Of a stretch of 64,000 nt of DNA, positions 8,645 through 18,217 are shown piece by piece. The DNA comes from GCA-020344555 sp964548955. GTDB lineage: Bacteria > Planctomycetota > Phycisphaerae > UBA1845. How positions within the stretch are numbered: the first letter of the stretch is position 1; every line of letters starts with the position of its first letter. The stretch is from positions 1 to 64,000 of the forward strand of contig CAZJTP010000001.1 of the NCBI GenBank assembly GCA_964548955.1, written 5' to 3'. The notes below the pieces were generated by a model, which was not told the DNA's origin, ran no database searches, and saw nothing but the letters and a program-made list of their open reading frames with translations. Position numbers and translations under genes: made by a program.

Positions 8645-8953
8645 TTACGCACCCACCGATTCGCCCTCGCCCACACCCTCATTCGGCGCGTCCTTCGCGC
8701 CGGCGGCGTTGTCCACGTCCACGGAATCCTCGTGGTATCGCTTACGGAGTTCAGCTTCCCGATTCCTCTCATACTCAGCAACGACGAGCCGCGCCGCCGT
8801 TCCGAGAATAAGTCCTATCAAACAGAATACGAATAGAGCGAGAATACTACGCGACAGGGTGACACCCACCGGATTCCGGGCAAGCAGACCGGCGACAATG
8901 GTGATCGTGAAGGCAAGCAAACCTAGACTGGCACCAGCAAAGCGAGCAACCAT
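8645..8953 (-). CDS. Small two-helix membrane protein of the flagellar locus, function unknown
   Basis: The 102-residue protein has two hydrophobic helices (about residues 9-25 and 36-58), a charged EYERNREAELRKRYHED segment, and an acidic Gly-rich tail ending GVGEGESVGA. It sits between flhG and fliA in the same orientation, 107 bases upstream of fliA. I do not recognise a named family. The conserved-looking position suggests an inner-membrane accessory of flagellar assembly or FlhF/FlhG control, but that is inference from context only. Confidence 0.6.
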   Translation of the reverse strand: MVARFAGASLGLLAFTITIVAGLLARNPVGVTLSRSILALFVFCLIGLILGTAARLVVAEYERNREAELRKRYHEDSVDVDNAAGAKDAPNEGVGEGESVGA

Positions 8954-9121
8954 TACTGCAACATCCCTGTCGCCGTGTTCGGCTGCGCGGGGGAGAGGAC
9001 GGAATGCGTAACGGAGGATCAGCCACGATTCCTTCCGGTGCTGTCATCCGCCTCAGGCAATTGCCTCCGGCATCCATGCCGGCGCTTAACACAACGCACA
9101 GCGTCAACTTCATGGCACTGG

Positions 9122-9994
9122 CTAGACGAACAATCCGGCCACGCGACTGAAGAATCCGCCGCCGCGTCGCTGACCCGCAAGCGTACGGATCATCTCCCTC
9201 GCCGTCGCGGCGATGCAGGCGCTGGCGTTCGACCCCGGATAACGAATCACAAAGGGGCACCGCGCCCGAACAGCCAACTCCACGGCTGTATCATGCAACA
9301 TATAGCCGCAATCCGCAATGGAGTAATTCAAAAATCTCTTCGCCACGTCCGCAAGACGCTCGTAGGTAGCGATGGCTGCCGCCCGGCTGTCGGCCATGTT
9401 AACGAATGAACAGATCCGGGCAGTACATCCCTCCCGGTGCAATGCCTTAATTGTGACATAGGCATCAGTCAGCGCCGTCGGCTCCGGCGTGGTCACGACC
9501 AGCACCTGATCGGCGGACAGCGCGAAGCTCATCACGTTCCGCGAGACTCCCGCCCCACAATCCAAAACCACGATATCAGTACCTCTTTCCAGCTTTTGGA
9601 GCTGACTGATCAGGTTCTGCCGCTCAAACTCCGACAGGTCAGCAAGCTCGTGAAGACCGGAGGCACCGGGTATGAAGCACACACCGCCAGGTCCTTCCAT
9701 GCACACTTCCTCGATGGTGCGCAGACCGGAGAGGACATGCGACAGCGTGTAGCGAGGGCGGACATTCATCAAAAGATCCGCGTTGGCAAGTCCCATGTCG
9801 ACGTCGATCAGCGCGACACGTAGCCCCTTCGCAGCCAGACATATTGAAAGATTTACAGCTACATTGGATTTTCCCACGCCGCCCTTCCCACTTGTCACGG
9901 CGATTGTCGTCGATGTGGACCGTCCACGGCGAGCCAGCTCGCGTAGGCGGGTGGCTTGGTCTCGGTGATAAGCTCGTCGTTCTAACTGCTCCAT
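9122..9994 (-). CDS. flhG: MinD/ParA-like ATPase controlling flagellar number
   Basis: The 290-residue P-loop ATPase has a deviant Walker A, GKGGVGKS at residues 36-43, then DVDMGLANADLL and VLDCGAGVS. The N-terminus carries DQATRLR (residues 12-18), matching the DQAxxLR helix by which FlhG stimulates the FlhF GTPase. FlhG normally limits flagellar number and placement. The amphipathic C-terminal tail (GGFFSRVAGLFV) fits a MinD-type membrane-targeting helix. It lies just downstream of flhF, which supports the FlhF-FlhG pair. Confidence 0.93.
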   Translation of the reverse strand: MEQLERRAYHRDQATRLRELARRGRSTSTTIAVTSGKGGVGKSNVAVNLSICLAAKGLRVALIDVDMGLANADLLMNVRPRYTLSHVLSGLRTIEEVCMEGPGGVCFIPGASGLHELADLSEFERQNLISQLQKLERGTDIVVLDCGAGVSRNVMSFALSADQVLVVTTPEPTALTDAYVTIKALHREGCTARICSFVNMADSRAAAIATYERLADVAKRFLNYSIADCGYMLHDTAVELAVRARCPFVIRYPGSNASACIAATAREMIRTLAGQRRGGGFFSRVAGLFV

Positions 9995-10079
9995 GGCGTA
10001 TCACCACGCGCGTCGTCCCACTTTGGACGACCCGAAGCAATGTGCCTGTTATCGCACGCCAATCTGATCCCGCCGTCTA

Positions 10080-11282
10080 TCACCGCCGCACCGATGAAGC
10101 ATCATCGGCGCGGGACGATCGCCTTCCCAGAATCAGGTGGGCAAGTGCTTTGCCCTCCCCCACCTGGATGTCGTCGGGAACATCCTGCCCGGTCGTCACG
10201 TAGGAAAGCTGCGCCTCCGCTTTCTCCAGACAGGCCAGCATGACGCCGAAGCCGATCGTCTCATCCAGCTTGGTGAAGATCACGCGATTCACACCGACTT
10301 CTCTGAATCGCTGAATCGTCTCGAGCAATACCGTCTCACTGCACGTTCCTGCCAAAACCAGATGCACCTCATCGGGTCTGACGACGGCGAAGAATTCGTT
10401 CAGCTCCTTGATCTTGCATGTGTCGCGCTGGCTTCGCCCAGCGGTGTCGATCAGGATCACCTCGCGATCAGCCATTCTCGCGACTGCGCTTTCGAAGTCC
10501 TTCGGCGCCATGACGACTTTAAGCGGTACGTCGATGATCCGGGCATACGTTTTCAGTTGATCTACCGCTGCGATTCGATAGGTGTCGATGGTGATCAGGC
10601 CGACCCTGCGGTGTTCCCGCAGGCACAGGTTCGCCGCCAGCTTGGCGATCGTAGTCGTCTTGCCGACGCCCGTAGGACCGACCAGCGCGACAATCGTGGG
10701 TGCCGTCGCACGCGCCGGTCGAATCGGGCCCGCGGTCGGCAGCATCGGCTCCATCCCACGCGCCAAACGCGTCCGCACGGTGTGTGGATCGCGAAGCTGG
10801 TCCTCGGTCAATTCGCGGCGCAGACCATTGACTAGCTGCCGGGCGATTTCCTCAGCCACCGCGTTTTCCACGAGCTTTTGATAGGTCTCATAGAGCTCGT
10901 CGGGCAGGTTCGCCGCCTGTGAGCGCCGCGTCTCGCGGACCAGCTCGCCCACAAGTGATCGAAGCTCGCCGACTTCCGACAGGAGAACGTCGGAGGGCTG
11001 AGCAACCGTGGATGCAGGGTGTGACGACATCGGCGTGGCAGCTCCCTCTGCGCGACCGCCTCGACCCGACCTCGTAGTCGGTGTACGACGTCTGAGAGGC
11101 GCGGGCAAGTCTGAAATCCCGCCGGCGGCGGTGATCTCGACGTATGGTTTCCCCCCGAAACCGAACATCCCTCCTTTCGTCAGTGTGCGCGTATTGAGTA
11201 TCACCGCGTCGCGTCCGAACCGGCGCTTGACCTGTTCAAGCGTCTCAGCCATCGTCTTGCCTCGAAACGTTCTAGGTTTCAT
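10080..11282 (-). CDS. flhF: Flagellar SRP-like GTPase
   Basis: The 400-residue protein has the FlhF layout. A basic N-terminal B domain starts MKPRTFRG, a low-complexity linker covers about residues 60-95, and a C-terminal NG-type GTPase domain holds GPTGVGKTT (from residue 202), DTYRIAAVDQLKTYA, LIDTAGRS and TKLDE. FlhF marks the site of flagellar assembly at the membrane. The ATG at 11282 was chosen because it starts the B domain; it overlaps the flhA stop by 11 bases, indicating coupling. Confidence 0.95.
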   Translation of the reverse strand: MKPRTFRGKTMAETLEQVKRRFGRDAVILNTRTLTKGGMFGFGGKPYVEITAAGGISDLPAPLRRRTPTTRSGRGGRAEGAATPMSSHPASTVAQPSDVLLSEVGELRSLVGELVRETRRSQAANLPDELYETYQKLVENAVAEEIARQLVNGLRRELTEDQLRDPHTVRTRLARGMEPMLPTAGPIRPARATAPTIVALVGPTGVGKTTTIAKLAANLCLREHRRVGLITIDTYRIAAVDQLKTYARIIDVPLKVVMAPKDFESAVARMADREVILIDTAGRSQRDTCKIKELNEFFAVVRPDEVHLVLAGTCSETVLLETIQRFREVGVNRVIFTKLDETIGFGVMLACLEKAEAQLSYVTTGQDVPDDIQVGEGKALAHLILGRRSSRADDASSVRR

Positions 11283-13350
11283 CCGTGAGCACCACCATAC
11301 CGTGTGATTCAATCTCGAAGCCCCGCACAATCTCGTTGTAGGACAACACCGCGACTGCGGGGAGCTGAACCTCTATCATCTTGCGTACCCACGGGCGCAC
11401 TTGCGGCGGGCACAGCAGAACCGGGGGCCTACCACGCGTCGACGGGGTAACCTTGTCCACCTGGACACGGATCGCGTCCACGATCTTCGTCTGAAGGGCC
11501 GGCGGAAGGGTCAGCATCGTCCCACGCTCCGTCCGCTCCAGCCCCTTGTTGATCAACTCCTCAAGGGACGGATCGAAGGTTATGCAATGAATCCGACCGT
11601 CGTCGGCTTTGTGCTGATGACACAGCGCGCGTGCCAACGCGGCGCGAGCGTATTCCGTGAGAATCTCGGAATCCTTCGTGCGCGGGGCTACGTCCGCGAT
11701 GGCCTCGAGGATCGACTCCAGATCGCGTATCGGTACGCGTTCGCGCAACAGCGCCTGCAAGACGCGTTGGATTTCGCCCGGTTTGAGCACTTCCGGAACG
11801 ACCTCTTCGACGAGTCTCGTTGCACGTTCGCGCAGATGATTGAGCAGCCGGTTCACCTCCTGTCGGGTGAGCAACTCGTCGGCGTGCCGCTTGATCAGTT
11901 CCGTCAGGAAGGTGGCAACCACGCTGGAGGATTCGACGACGGTGTAGTTGTGGTGCTCCGCCTCTTGACGTTGATCTTCATCGATCCACAGGGCGGGCAG
12001 ACCGAACGCCGGCTCGGTCGTCTCGATCCCATTGATCCGTTCGGACACCGCTCCGGCGTCCATCGCCAGGAGATGACCGGGCATGATCTCCGCCTCGCCG
12101 ATCGCCAGTCCTTTCAATTTCACGCGGAACTGGTTGGGCTGAAGCCGGATGTCGTCACGGATGCGAATCGGGGGCACCACGATGCCCAGCTCCTGGGCGA
12201 CTTGCCGTCGCAGGTTGGTAATCCGGTCGAGCAGATCGCCGCCCTGCTTGCGATCGACGAGGCGGATCAATCCGTAGCCCACGTCAAGCTCCATCGGATC
12301 GGGCGAGAGATGCTGCTCGATGCGCTCGGCGGCGGCGGGTCCGGCCTTGGCGGCGGCCGCCTCCGCAGCCGCCACCCGCCGATGCCTGGTAAGCAGGTGG
12401 GCCATCGCGTAACACGAGATCATCAGCAGGATCAGCGGCGGTTTCGGCAGCGGCGTCAACATCAGTACGAGCAGAAACGCGCCGGTCAGCACCAGCGCGA
12501 TCGGCTGGCTGGTCAATTGGCCGAGGAGTTCCTCACCGAGGCTCTTCTTTTCCGCTGACCGCGTGACGACCATGGCGGCGGCAATCGACACGATGAACGC
12601 GGGGATCTGTGACACCAATCCGTCACCTATCGTCAGGATGGTGAACCGCCGTAGCGTCTCGACCAGCGGCAGGTCCAACTCCACGAGTCCGACAAAGATC
12701 CCCCCAAGGATGTTGATGAGCGTAATGACGATACCTGCAATGGCGTCACCGCGCACGAACTTGCTGGCCCCGTCCATCGCCCCGTAGAAATCGGCCTCGC
12801 GCGTGATATCGGCGCGTCGTTTCCTGGCATCCTGCTCTGTGATCGTACCGGCGTTGAGGTCGGCGTCGATGGCCATCTGCTTGCCGGGCATGCCGTCGAG
12901 CGTGAACCTGGCGGCCACCTCGGCGATCCGGGTCGCCCCCTTGGTGATCACAACGAACTGGATGATCACAATGATGGTGAAGATGATTATCCCCACCGTC
13001 AGCGAGCCGCGGGCCACAAACCCGCCGAAGGTTTCAATGACCCTGCCTGCGTCTGCGTTGGTAAGAATCAATCGCGTCGTCGCGGTGTTCAGAACCAACC
13101 GGAACAAGGTGAGCCCCAAGAGCAGCGAGGGAAACGACGAAAACTCGAGCGGGCCCTCCATATACATGACGGTCAACAAGACAACGCCCGACAACGTGAT
13201 GTTGATGAGCAAGAGAAAATCCATGACACCCGTGGGCAACGGGATCAAAATGACGAGGATCAGGCTCAGCACAACGGCCGGCAAGAGTGCGCCGTAGTGC
13301 GTCGTGATTGCATTCGGTATGCGCAGCTTTGCTACGTCAGCTAACGCCAT
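11272..13350 (-). CDS. flhA: Flagellar export gate protein FlhA
   Basis: The 692-residue length is standard. The N-terminal half holds eight or so membrane helices with the FHIPEP signature region (LPGKQMAIDADL appears as MPGKQMAIDADLNAGTI), and the C-terminal half is the cytosolic substrate-docking ring. FlhA forms a nonameric ring in the type III export gate with FliPQR and FlhB and takes part in proton-driven export. AGGTGAG precedes the start. It follows flhB and overlaps flhF in the same transcript. Confidence 0.97.
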   Translation of the reverse strand: MALADVAKLRIPNAITTHYGALLPAVVLSLILVILIPLPTGVMDFLLLINITLSGVVLLTVMYMEGPLEFSSFPSLLLGLTLFRLVLNTATTRLILTNADAGRVIETFGGFVARGSLTVGIIIFTIIVIIQFVVITKGATRIAEVAARFTLDGMPGKQMAIDADLNAGTITEQDARKRRADITREADFYGAMDGASKFVRGDAIAGIVITLINILGGIFVGLVELDLPLVETLRRFTILTIGDGLVSQIPAFIVSIAAAMVVTRSAEKKSLGEELLGQLTSQPIALVLTGAFLLVLMLTPLPKPPLILLMISCYAMAHLLTRHRRVAAAEAAAAKAGPAAAERIEQHLSPDPMELDVGYGLIRLVDRKQGGDLLDRITNLRRQVAQELGIVVPPIRIRDDIRLQPNQFRVKLKGLAIGEAEIMPGHLLAMDAGAVSERINGIETTEPAFGLPALWIDEDQRQEAEHHNYTVVESSSVVATFLTELIKRHADELLTRQEVNRLLNHLRERATRLVEEVVPEVLKPGEIQRVLQALLRERVPIRDLESILEAIADVAPRTKDSEILTEYARAALARALCHQHKADDGRIHCITFDPSLEELINKGLERTERGTMLTLPPALQTKIVDAIRVQVDKVTPSTRGRPPVLLCPPQVRPWVRKMIEVQLPAVAVLSYNEIVRGFEIESHGMVVLTDET

Positions 13351-13383
13351 TGCTCACCTGCAATTAGATCCAGTCGCCATTTA

Positions 13384-14475
13384 TTAATGCACCGCGACCG
13401 GGTTTCGTCCTCCGGTCATAGGTCGTCTGCCTGTCAGCTCGTAAACATACGCGAGAATCTCCGCGATCGCCCGGTAAAGACGCTCCGGAACATACTCTCC
13501 CACCTCAACCGATTCGTAGAGCGCGCGGGCCAGCGGCGGGCGCTCAACGATCGGGACACCGAACTCGGCGGCAATCTGACGAATCCTCAATGCGATCCGG
13601 TCGGCGCCTTTGATCACCACTTTCGGCGCGATCATCGCCTCGGCATCGTAACGAATCGCGACGGCAACATGCGTCGGGTTGGTTACCACGACATCGGCTG
13701 TGGGAACGTCCTTTCGCAGCCGCTGAATGATGAGCTGCAACTGAACCTCGCGGCGTCGGCGTTTGATATGCGGATCGCCCTCCATGCTCCGCAGCTCGTC
13801 CTTGACCTCCTCCTTGGTCATGCGCAAATCCCGCTCGTGCCGGTACCGCTGCCAGGCAAAGTCGAGTATGGCGAGGATGAGCAGAGCAACGGCCAGTCGC
13901 ATCCCCAAACGAAACATCAGTGTTGAGCCAAGTGTGAAGACATCCCGGAAGCCGAACGTAAAGGCGTGGATGATCGCAGCCGCACTTCCGGACAGTGTCA
14001 GGTAAGCCACGAGGGCGACCACGAGCAGCTTGCCGAAGCTGGTGACGGCCAGCATCACCGAGCGGATCGAGAACAGACGCTTGAGGCCGCTCAACGGATT
14101 GATCTTGCTGAGGCTCGGCAGGAGCGGGTACCACGTAAGCAGCAGGCCTACCTGCGCCAAAAGTGTCACCAGCATGGCGACAAAGAGGATCAGCAGGAAC
14201 GGCGCAAGCCGTTTGAACGCCTCGACCGTTGCGGCCGCCCCAAACGTCATTAGGCTCTCGACGCGGACGGCGGACTCCGCCGTAAGGCCGACCCTCGTGA
14301 TGGCGAGCAGAGTATGCCATATCTGCGGCCCCAACAGGCCCAGAGCGGTGAAACCGGCCAGGAGGAGCACCGCGGCGGTCAAGTCCTGGCTCCGCGCTAC
14401 CTGCCCCTTCTCGCGCGCCTCCTGGCGCCGTCTTGGTGTGGGGGGTTCGGTCTTTTCGTCAGCGTACCCGGCCAT
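13384..14475 (-). CDS. flhB: Flagellar export switch protein FlhB
   Basis: The 363-residue protein begins MAGYADEKTEPPTPRRRQEA, the typical FlhB N-terminus, followed by four hydrophobic segments and a cytosolic domain. The self-cleavage motif NPTH is intact at residues 266-269, so the rod/hook to filament specificity switch should work together with FliK. The ATG at 14475 overlaps the fliR stop by one base (TAATG), which decides the start over a longer in-frame upstream possibility. Confidence 0.96.
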   Translation of the reverse strand: MAGYADEKTEPPTPRRRQEAREKGQVARSQDLTAAVLLLAGFTALGLLGPQIWHTLLAITRVGLTAESAVRVESLMTFGAAATVEAFKRLAPFLLILFVAMLVTLLAQVGLLLTWYPLLPSLSKINPLSGLKRLFSIRSVMLAVTSFGKLLVVALVAYLTLSGSAAAIIHAFTFGFRDVFTLGSTLMFRLGMRLAVALLILAILDFAWQRYRHERDLRMTKEEVKDELRSMEGDPHIKRRRREVQLQLIIQRLRKDVPTADVVVTNPTHVAVAIRYDAEAMIAPKVVIKGADRIALRIRQIAAEFGVPIVERPPLARALYESVEVGEYVPERLYRAIAEILAYVYELTGRRPMTGGRNPVAVH

Positions 14476-15275
14476 TAGTTCACCAGACCGTGATGATTGG
14501 GATCGAGCCCGAACGTCGCACGAACCAGACCCAGTCCGTCCCAGATGGCATCCAGCATCATCTCGTCGCACGCACTCAGGGCGAGCGCGCCGACACCCAA
14601 CGCCACCAGAAGCCGCAATGAAAAACCGACCGTGAGGATGTTTAGTTGCGGCATGGTCCTGGACAGAAACGCCAGGGTCGTGCCCATCATGAATAATGCG
14701 AGCAAGACGGGTCCGGCCAGGCGAATCCCGAGAATGAACGCGGAGGCCAGCATCTCGACGAGCAGGAGGACGAACGATTCATCAAAGCGAAACGACAGCA
14801 GCGGTATCACGTCGAATGTGTCGAGCAGTGCCGCCATCGTCGCACGATGTCCGCCAGCCAGCAGAAAGAGCAGCGTCAGGGTGATGGAGTAAAGCTGTCC
14901 GACGGTTGTGATCTGCTGATTGCGGGTTGGATCGTACACGTTGGCGAGGGCGAGGCCGGCCTGACGCCCGACAATCAATCCGCCGACCTCAGCGCCCATA
15001 AGCAGGATTCCCAGCGACAACCCGATGATCGCTCCGATCATCATCTCACCGATGCCGCCGACGACAGCCATCGACAGGGTCATCTCCGCCGGCGCCTTTG
15101 CACGCATCATGGGAAAGATCATCGCGGCAACGGTCACCGCGATCGCAACTCGAATTCGGACGGGCACAACCGTGCTTGCATAGATCGGCGCGGTCAACAT
15201 CAATCCCGAAATCCTAAAAAGCACAAGGGCGTAAATAGGTAGTGACAGTAAGATGTCAACCAACGACCAGGGCAT
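14475..15275 (-). CDS. fliR: Flagellar export gate protein FliR
   Basis: The 266-residue, highly hydrophobic protein contains several membrane helices and the FliR-type segment GLIVGRQAGLALANVYDP. With FliP and FliQ it forms the conical export gate at the base of the secretion channel. Gene order fliP-fliQ-fliR-flhB is the standard one. Its stop overlaps the flhB start. Confidence 0.95.
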   Translation of the reverse strand: MPWSLVDILLSLPIYALVLFRISGLMLTAPIYASTVVPVRIRVAIAVTVAAMIFPMMRAKAPAEMTLSMAVVGGIGEMMIGAIIGLSLGILLMGAEVGGLIVGRQAGLALANVYDPTRNQQITTVGQLYSITLTLLFLLAGGHRATMAALLDTFDVIPLLSFRFDESFVLLLVEMLASAFILGIRLAGPVLLALFMMGTTLAFLSRTMPQLNILTVGFSLRLLVALGVGALALSACDEMMLDAIWDGLGLVRATFGLDPNHHGLVN

Positions 15276-15385
15276 GTAACCACCTCATACCATCCGAACG
15301 CGGATCGAAAGACGGACCGGAAAACCCGTCCCGCACGCTTCTCTCGATAGCTTTCCAAGTACACCGCATGACGGGATAAACGGCC

Positions 15386-15658
15386 TCACCACGGCAGGCT
15401 CGTGAACATTTCCTGTGTGAACGCCACCATCCGATCCGAGATCCACGGGATGAAGATCGAAGCCGCCACCACCATTGCTGCGATCTTGGGAACGAACGTC
15501 AGCGTCTGTTCCTGCAGTTGGGTCACCGCCTGGAACAGCGCGATGGCCAATCCCACCGCCAACCCGATCAGCAAAATCGGGGCGGAAGTCGATAGGGCCA
15601 TCCAAAACGCGTTTCTCCCCAACTCCAACGCCTCGTTGAACTCCATGTCATGCTCCAA
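15386..15658 (-). CDS. fliQ: Flagellar export gate protein FliQ
   Basis: The 90-residue protein has two membrane hairpin helices with the family core LFQAVTQLQEQTLTFVPK. It joins FliP and FliR in the export gate. Length and position between fliP and fliR are canonical. There are 110 bases before fliR without any gene. Confidence 0.95.
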   Translation of the reverse strand: MEHDMEFNEALELGRNAFWMALSTSAPILLIGLAVGLAIALFQAVTQLQEQTLTFVPKIAAMVVAASIFIPWISDRMVAFTQEMFTSLPW

Positions 15659-15691
15659 AGCAGATACAGTGACACACTGTAGTCACTATAG

Positions 15692-16528
15692 CTACACAAA
15701 ACTGAACAGCAACGTCTCCACGACCAGATGCCACCCATCCGCCAGCACGAACAGCAGAATCTTGAACGGCAGGGAGATCAGCACCGGCGGCAGCATCATC
15801 ATGCCCATCGACAGCAGGATCGTCGCGATCACCATGTCGATCACCAGAAACGGCAGGTAGATCCGAAATCCCATGATAAACGCCGTCTTGAGTTCGCTGA
15901 GCATAAAGGCCGGAATCATCACGGTCAGAGGCATCCGGTCCGTGTCAAGCACCTCGTCCGGCGCGACCTGACGGTCCTGGGCGTATTCGAGAAACAGGTA
16001 CACGTCCTCGTGATTGCCCGCCTGCTCGATCTGGCGATACATGAAGTCCTTGAGATGACCGGCTGTTCGGTCAAACGCCTCTCGCTGCCCGAGCTGGTTG
16101 TTGAAGTACGGAGTCAGTGCGTCGGTCTGGATCTTGTGCCACGTCGGGGCCATGACCAGCATGGTCACGAACAACGACAGCCCGAGCAGCACCTGACCGG
16201 GCGGAAGTTGCGGGGTGCCAACCGCCTGGCGCAACAACGCCAGCACGACGATGACCCGCGGAAAGGCCGTCGTCATCACGAGAATGGAGGGGACCAGCGT
16301 CAGAACCGTCAGAAGAACGAGAATCTGGAGACTGGCGCTGACACCCTTCGAATCGGAGGCGGTTGGGAAAAGCCTTGTGACGTCGGGGATGCCTGCGGAG
16401 TTGTCGAAGCCTGTGGGCGCGACGATTGTGGGACTCTGCGCGTAGGCGCCGCCTGCGCACAGGACAACCACCAGTCCGACGATCGCCAGACGGCGACCGC
16501 CCAACGAGCATCCATGCTCACCGGTCAT
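15692..16528 (-). CDS. fliP: Flagellar export gate protein FliP
   Basis: The 278-residue protein starts with an apparent cleavable signal peptide (hydrophobic core at about residues 12-30), as FliP often does. It then has the family segments VIVVLALLRQAVGTPQLPPG and FIMGFRIYLPFLVIDMVIA. FliP pentamerises as the core of the export gate. The intervening periplasmic region (about residues 135-195) includes DRQVAPDEV. It lies between fliO and fliQ, as usual. Confidence 0.96.
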   Translation of the reverse strand: MTGEHGCSLGGRRLAIVGLVVVLCAGGAYAQSPTIVAPTGFDNSAGIPDVTRLFPTASDSKGVSASLQILVLLTVLTLVPSILVMTTAFPRVIVVLALLRQAVGTPQLPPGQVLLGLSLFVTMLVMAPTWHKIQTDALTPYFNNQLGQREAFDRTAGHLKDFMYRQIEQAGNHEDVYLFLEYAQDRQVAPDEVLDTDRMPLTVMIPAFMLSELKTAFIMGFRIYLPFLVIDMVIATILLSMGMMMLPPVLISLPFKILLFVLADGWHLVVETLLFSFV

Positions 16529-16576
16529 GCGCTACTCCAATGCGCACAATCCCACCGCTCCCTTGCGGCGGGACAA

Positions 16577-17359
16577 CTACCTCGATTTCAACGTTCGCAG
16601 CTTGCGCAATAGATCGTTCAGCGGCTCGCGGGTGCGAACACCGTCGGCCCGCGTCAACTTCGCTTCGTCCGCCTGCGGCTCCGCGGTCTTGCCATAGTCG
16701 ACGGTCTCGCGGAGCAACAGGTCATCAAACGCGCCGACGCCCGGTTTGCCTGATGTGTCACAACACGCGGTCAACTGGGCTGCTTCGTCCGGATCACACA
16801 CTTCACAGAGTGTGTTGACTCGATCCCCGGACACACCGACCAAAACGAACCGTCGCCCCACTCGAACGAGCGCCAGATTGTGCTTCGGCGACAGGCACGC
16901 ACGGGCGACGACCCGAAGGACGCTGCTGTCAGCAACCCGCGCCATCGGCATCCATCGCCGAATCGCCCAGGCGCCCGCGCCGAGCAGTGCCAACACTATG
17001 GCAAGAGCCCCAACGCCCGTCCGGTACCAGGGCACATCCTGATCGCCGGATAAGCCCGAGGCCTGACGGGACGACTTCCCCTGCTTGGCGCTCCGCAGTC
17101 TCGTCAATGAGCGCGGCGTACGTTTCTCTTCATCCGCCGGTAATAGGTGGTCGGCGGCTCCGCCTGACGCCTTCCCGGTCTTTTCGGCCACCGCCGCTCC
17201 CGAGGTGGTTTCATTGATCGAGACACTCTGATTGAGGGCAACGTCCTGGTCTTTGGGCGAGGGCTGTGCGCCGTTCGAATCACCGGCTGCGCAGACCAAT
17301 ACCGTCATAAGTGAAACGATCATGGTACAAGCCACAGCGATGCGGCGCACCGTTTTCAT
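16577..17359 (-). CDS. fliO: FliO-like flagellar biosynthesis protein
   Basis: The 260-residue protein starts with a signal peptide (MKTVRRIAVACTMIVSLMTV), continues with a low-complexity periplasmic stretch, a membrane helix (GVGALAIVLALLGAGAWAI), and a cytosolic FliO-like domain (ARACLSPKHNLALVRVGRRF). FliO is a scaffold for assembly of the FliP ring. The start is set by a strong AAAGGAGG just upstream at 17359; an alternative ATG at 17395 overlaps the fliN stop and cannot be excluded. It is longer than most FliO proteins because of the N-terminal extension. Confidence 0.85.
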   Translation of the reverse strand: MKTVRRIAVACTMIVSLMTVLVCAAGDSNGAQPSPKDQDVALNQSVSINETTSGAAVAEKTGKASGGAADHLLPADEEKRTPRSLTRLRSAKQGKSSRQASGLSGDQDVPWYRTGVGALAIVLALLGAGAWAIRRWMPMARVADSSVLRVVARACLSPKHNLALVRVGRRFVLVGVSGDRVNTLCEVCDPDEAAQLTACCDTSGKPGVGAFDDLLLRETVDYGKTAEPQADEAKLTRADGVRTREPLNDLLRKLRTLKSR

Positions 17360-17391
17360 ACGGCCTCCTTTCCGCAGCGTAGTACGGCGCG

Positions 17392-18156
17392 TCATGCCGT
17401 GATCCGATGCGGATCGCGTGAAAGCACCTCGCTAATCCGCACACAGAAACTATCGTTCAAAACCAGCACCTCACCCCGTGCAACGAGGCGGTCATTGACG
17501 TAGACGTCGACCGGGTCACCGGCGAGTTTGTCCAGTTCAACGACGCTGCCCTCGTCGAGCTTGAGTACGTCTTCGACCAACATCCTCGTCCGCCCAAGCT
17601 CGATCTTGACGCGAAGGTTGACGTCGTTGAGCATGGTCACTCGCTTGGGATCAATACCCAAGTTCGTCGGCGCACTGAATTGCGGCAGGTCGAACGGCTC
17701 GGTATCCGGCGGAGGCTCGCCGGGTTCAGGCGAAGCCTGCGCCGTACCGGATGTAGAGGCTTTCTCCTCCTCGATCGCCGCCTGCATGGCCGCAGCCGCC
17801 TCGTCGAACGGTCGTCCGAGGGCGTCCGTACGTGTGTCAGGATCGGACTTTGACGAGGTGGACTCCGACGCTTGCTGCAAGGCCTCAGCACCACCCGCAT
17901 CGCCCGCATTACCCGCGGCACTCAACAGCGCGTCAACATCGGCTTGACTGACACCCTGTGACACTTCCGGGGTCGAATCGCCTTCCTGTTCGCCCGCCTT
18001 ACTCGATGAAGCTGCTGCTCCCTCAGCCGCGCCATCTCCGGCTGCGCCGTTGAGCGGCGCATCAATCGCAGCCTGGTCAAACGCATCTCCGCTGGAGGGA
18101 GGTGCCTGTTCCGGTTGTCCGTCGGATGGAGTTTCCACAGAGCTAGTCCACGTCAA
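17392..18156 (-). CDS. fliN: Flagellar motor switch protein FliN with long acidic N-terminal extension
   Basis: The 254-residue protein ends in a single SpoA domain (about residues 175-250; NLRVKIELGRTRMLVEDVL and VYVNDRLVARGEVLVLNDSF), the FliN signature that builds the C-ring base. About 160 residues before it are Ala, Ser, Glu and Asp-rich and probably disordered, much longer than in E. coli FliN. In most loci fliM precedes fliN; here only 61 bases separate fliN from fliL and no fliM is present. I see no second SpoA or CheC-like domain, so this is not a FliM-FliN fusion. Confidence 0.92.
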   Translation of the reverse strand: MTWTSSVETPSDGQPEQAPPSSGDAFDQAAIDAPLNGAAGDGAAEGAAASSSKAGEQEGDSTPEVSQGVSQADVDALLSAAGNAGDAGGAEALQQASESTSSKSDPDTRTDALGRPFDEAAAAMQAAIEEEKASTSGTAQASPEPGEPPPDTEPFDLPQFSAPTNLGIDPKRVTMLNDVNLRVKIELGRTRMLVEDVLKLDEGSVVELDKLAGDPVDVYVNDRLVARGEVLVLNDSFCVRISEVLSRDPHRITA

Positions 18157-18217
18157 CGTCGCGTGATAAACGGTCGGTTACCCGCTATTATCGGAGAAAC
18201 ATCGACACGGGCGACAA

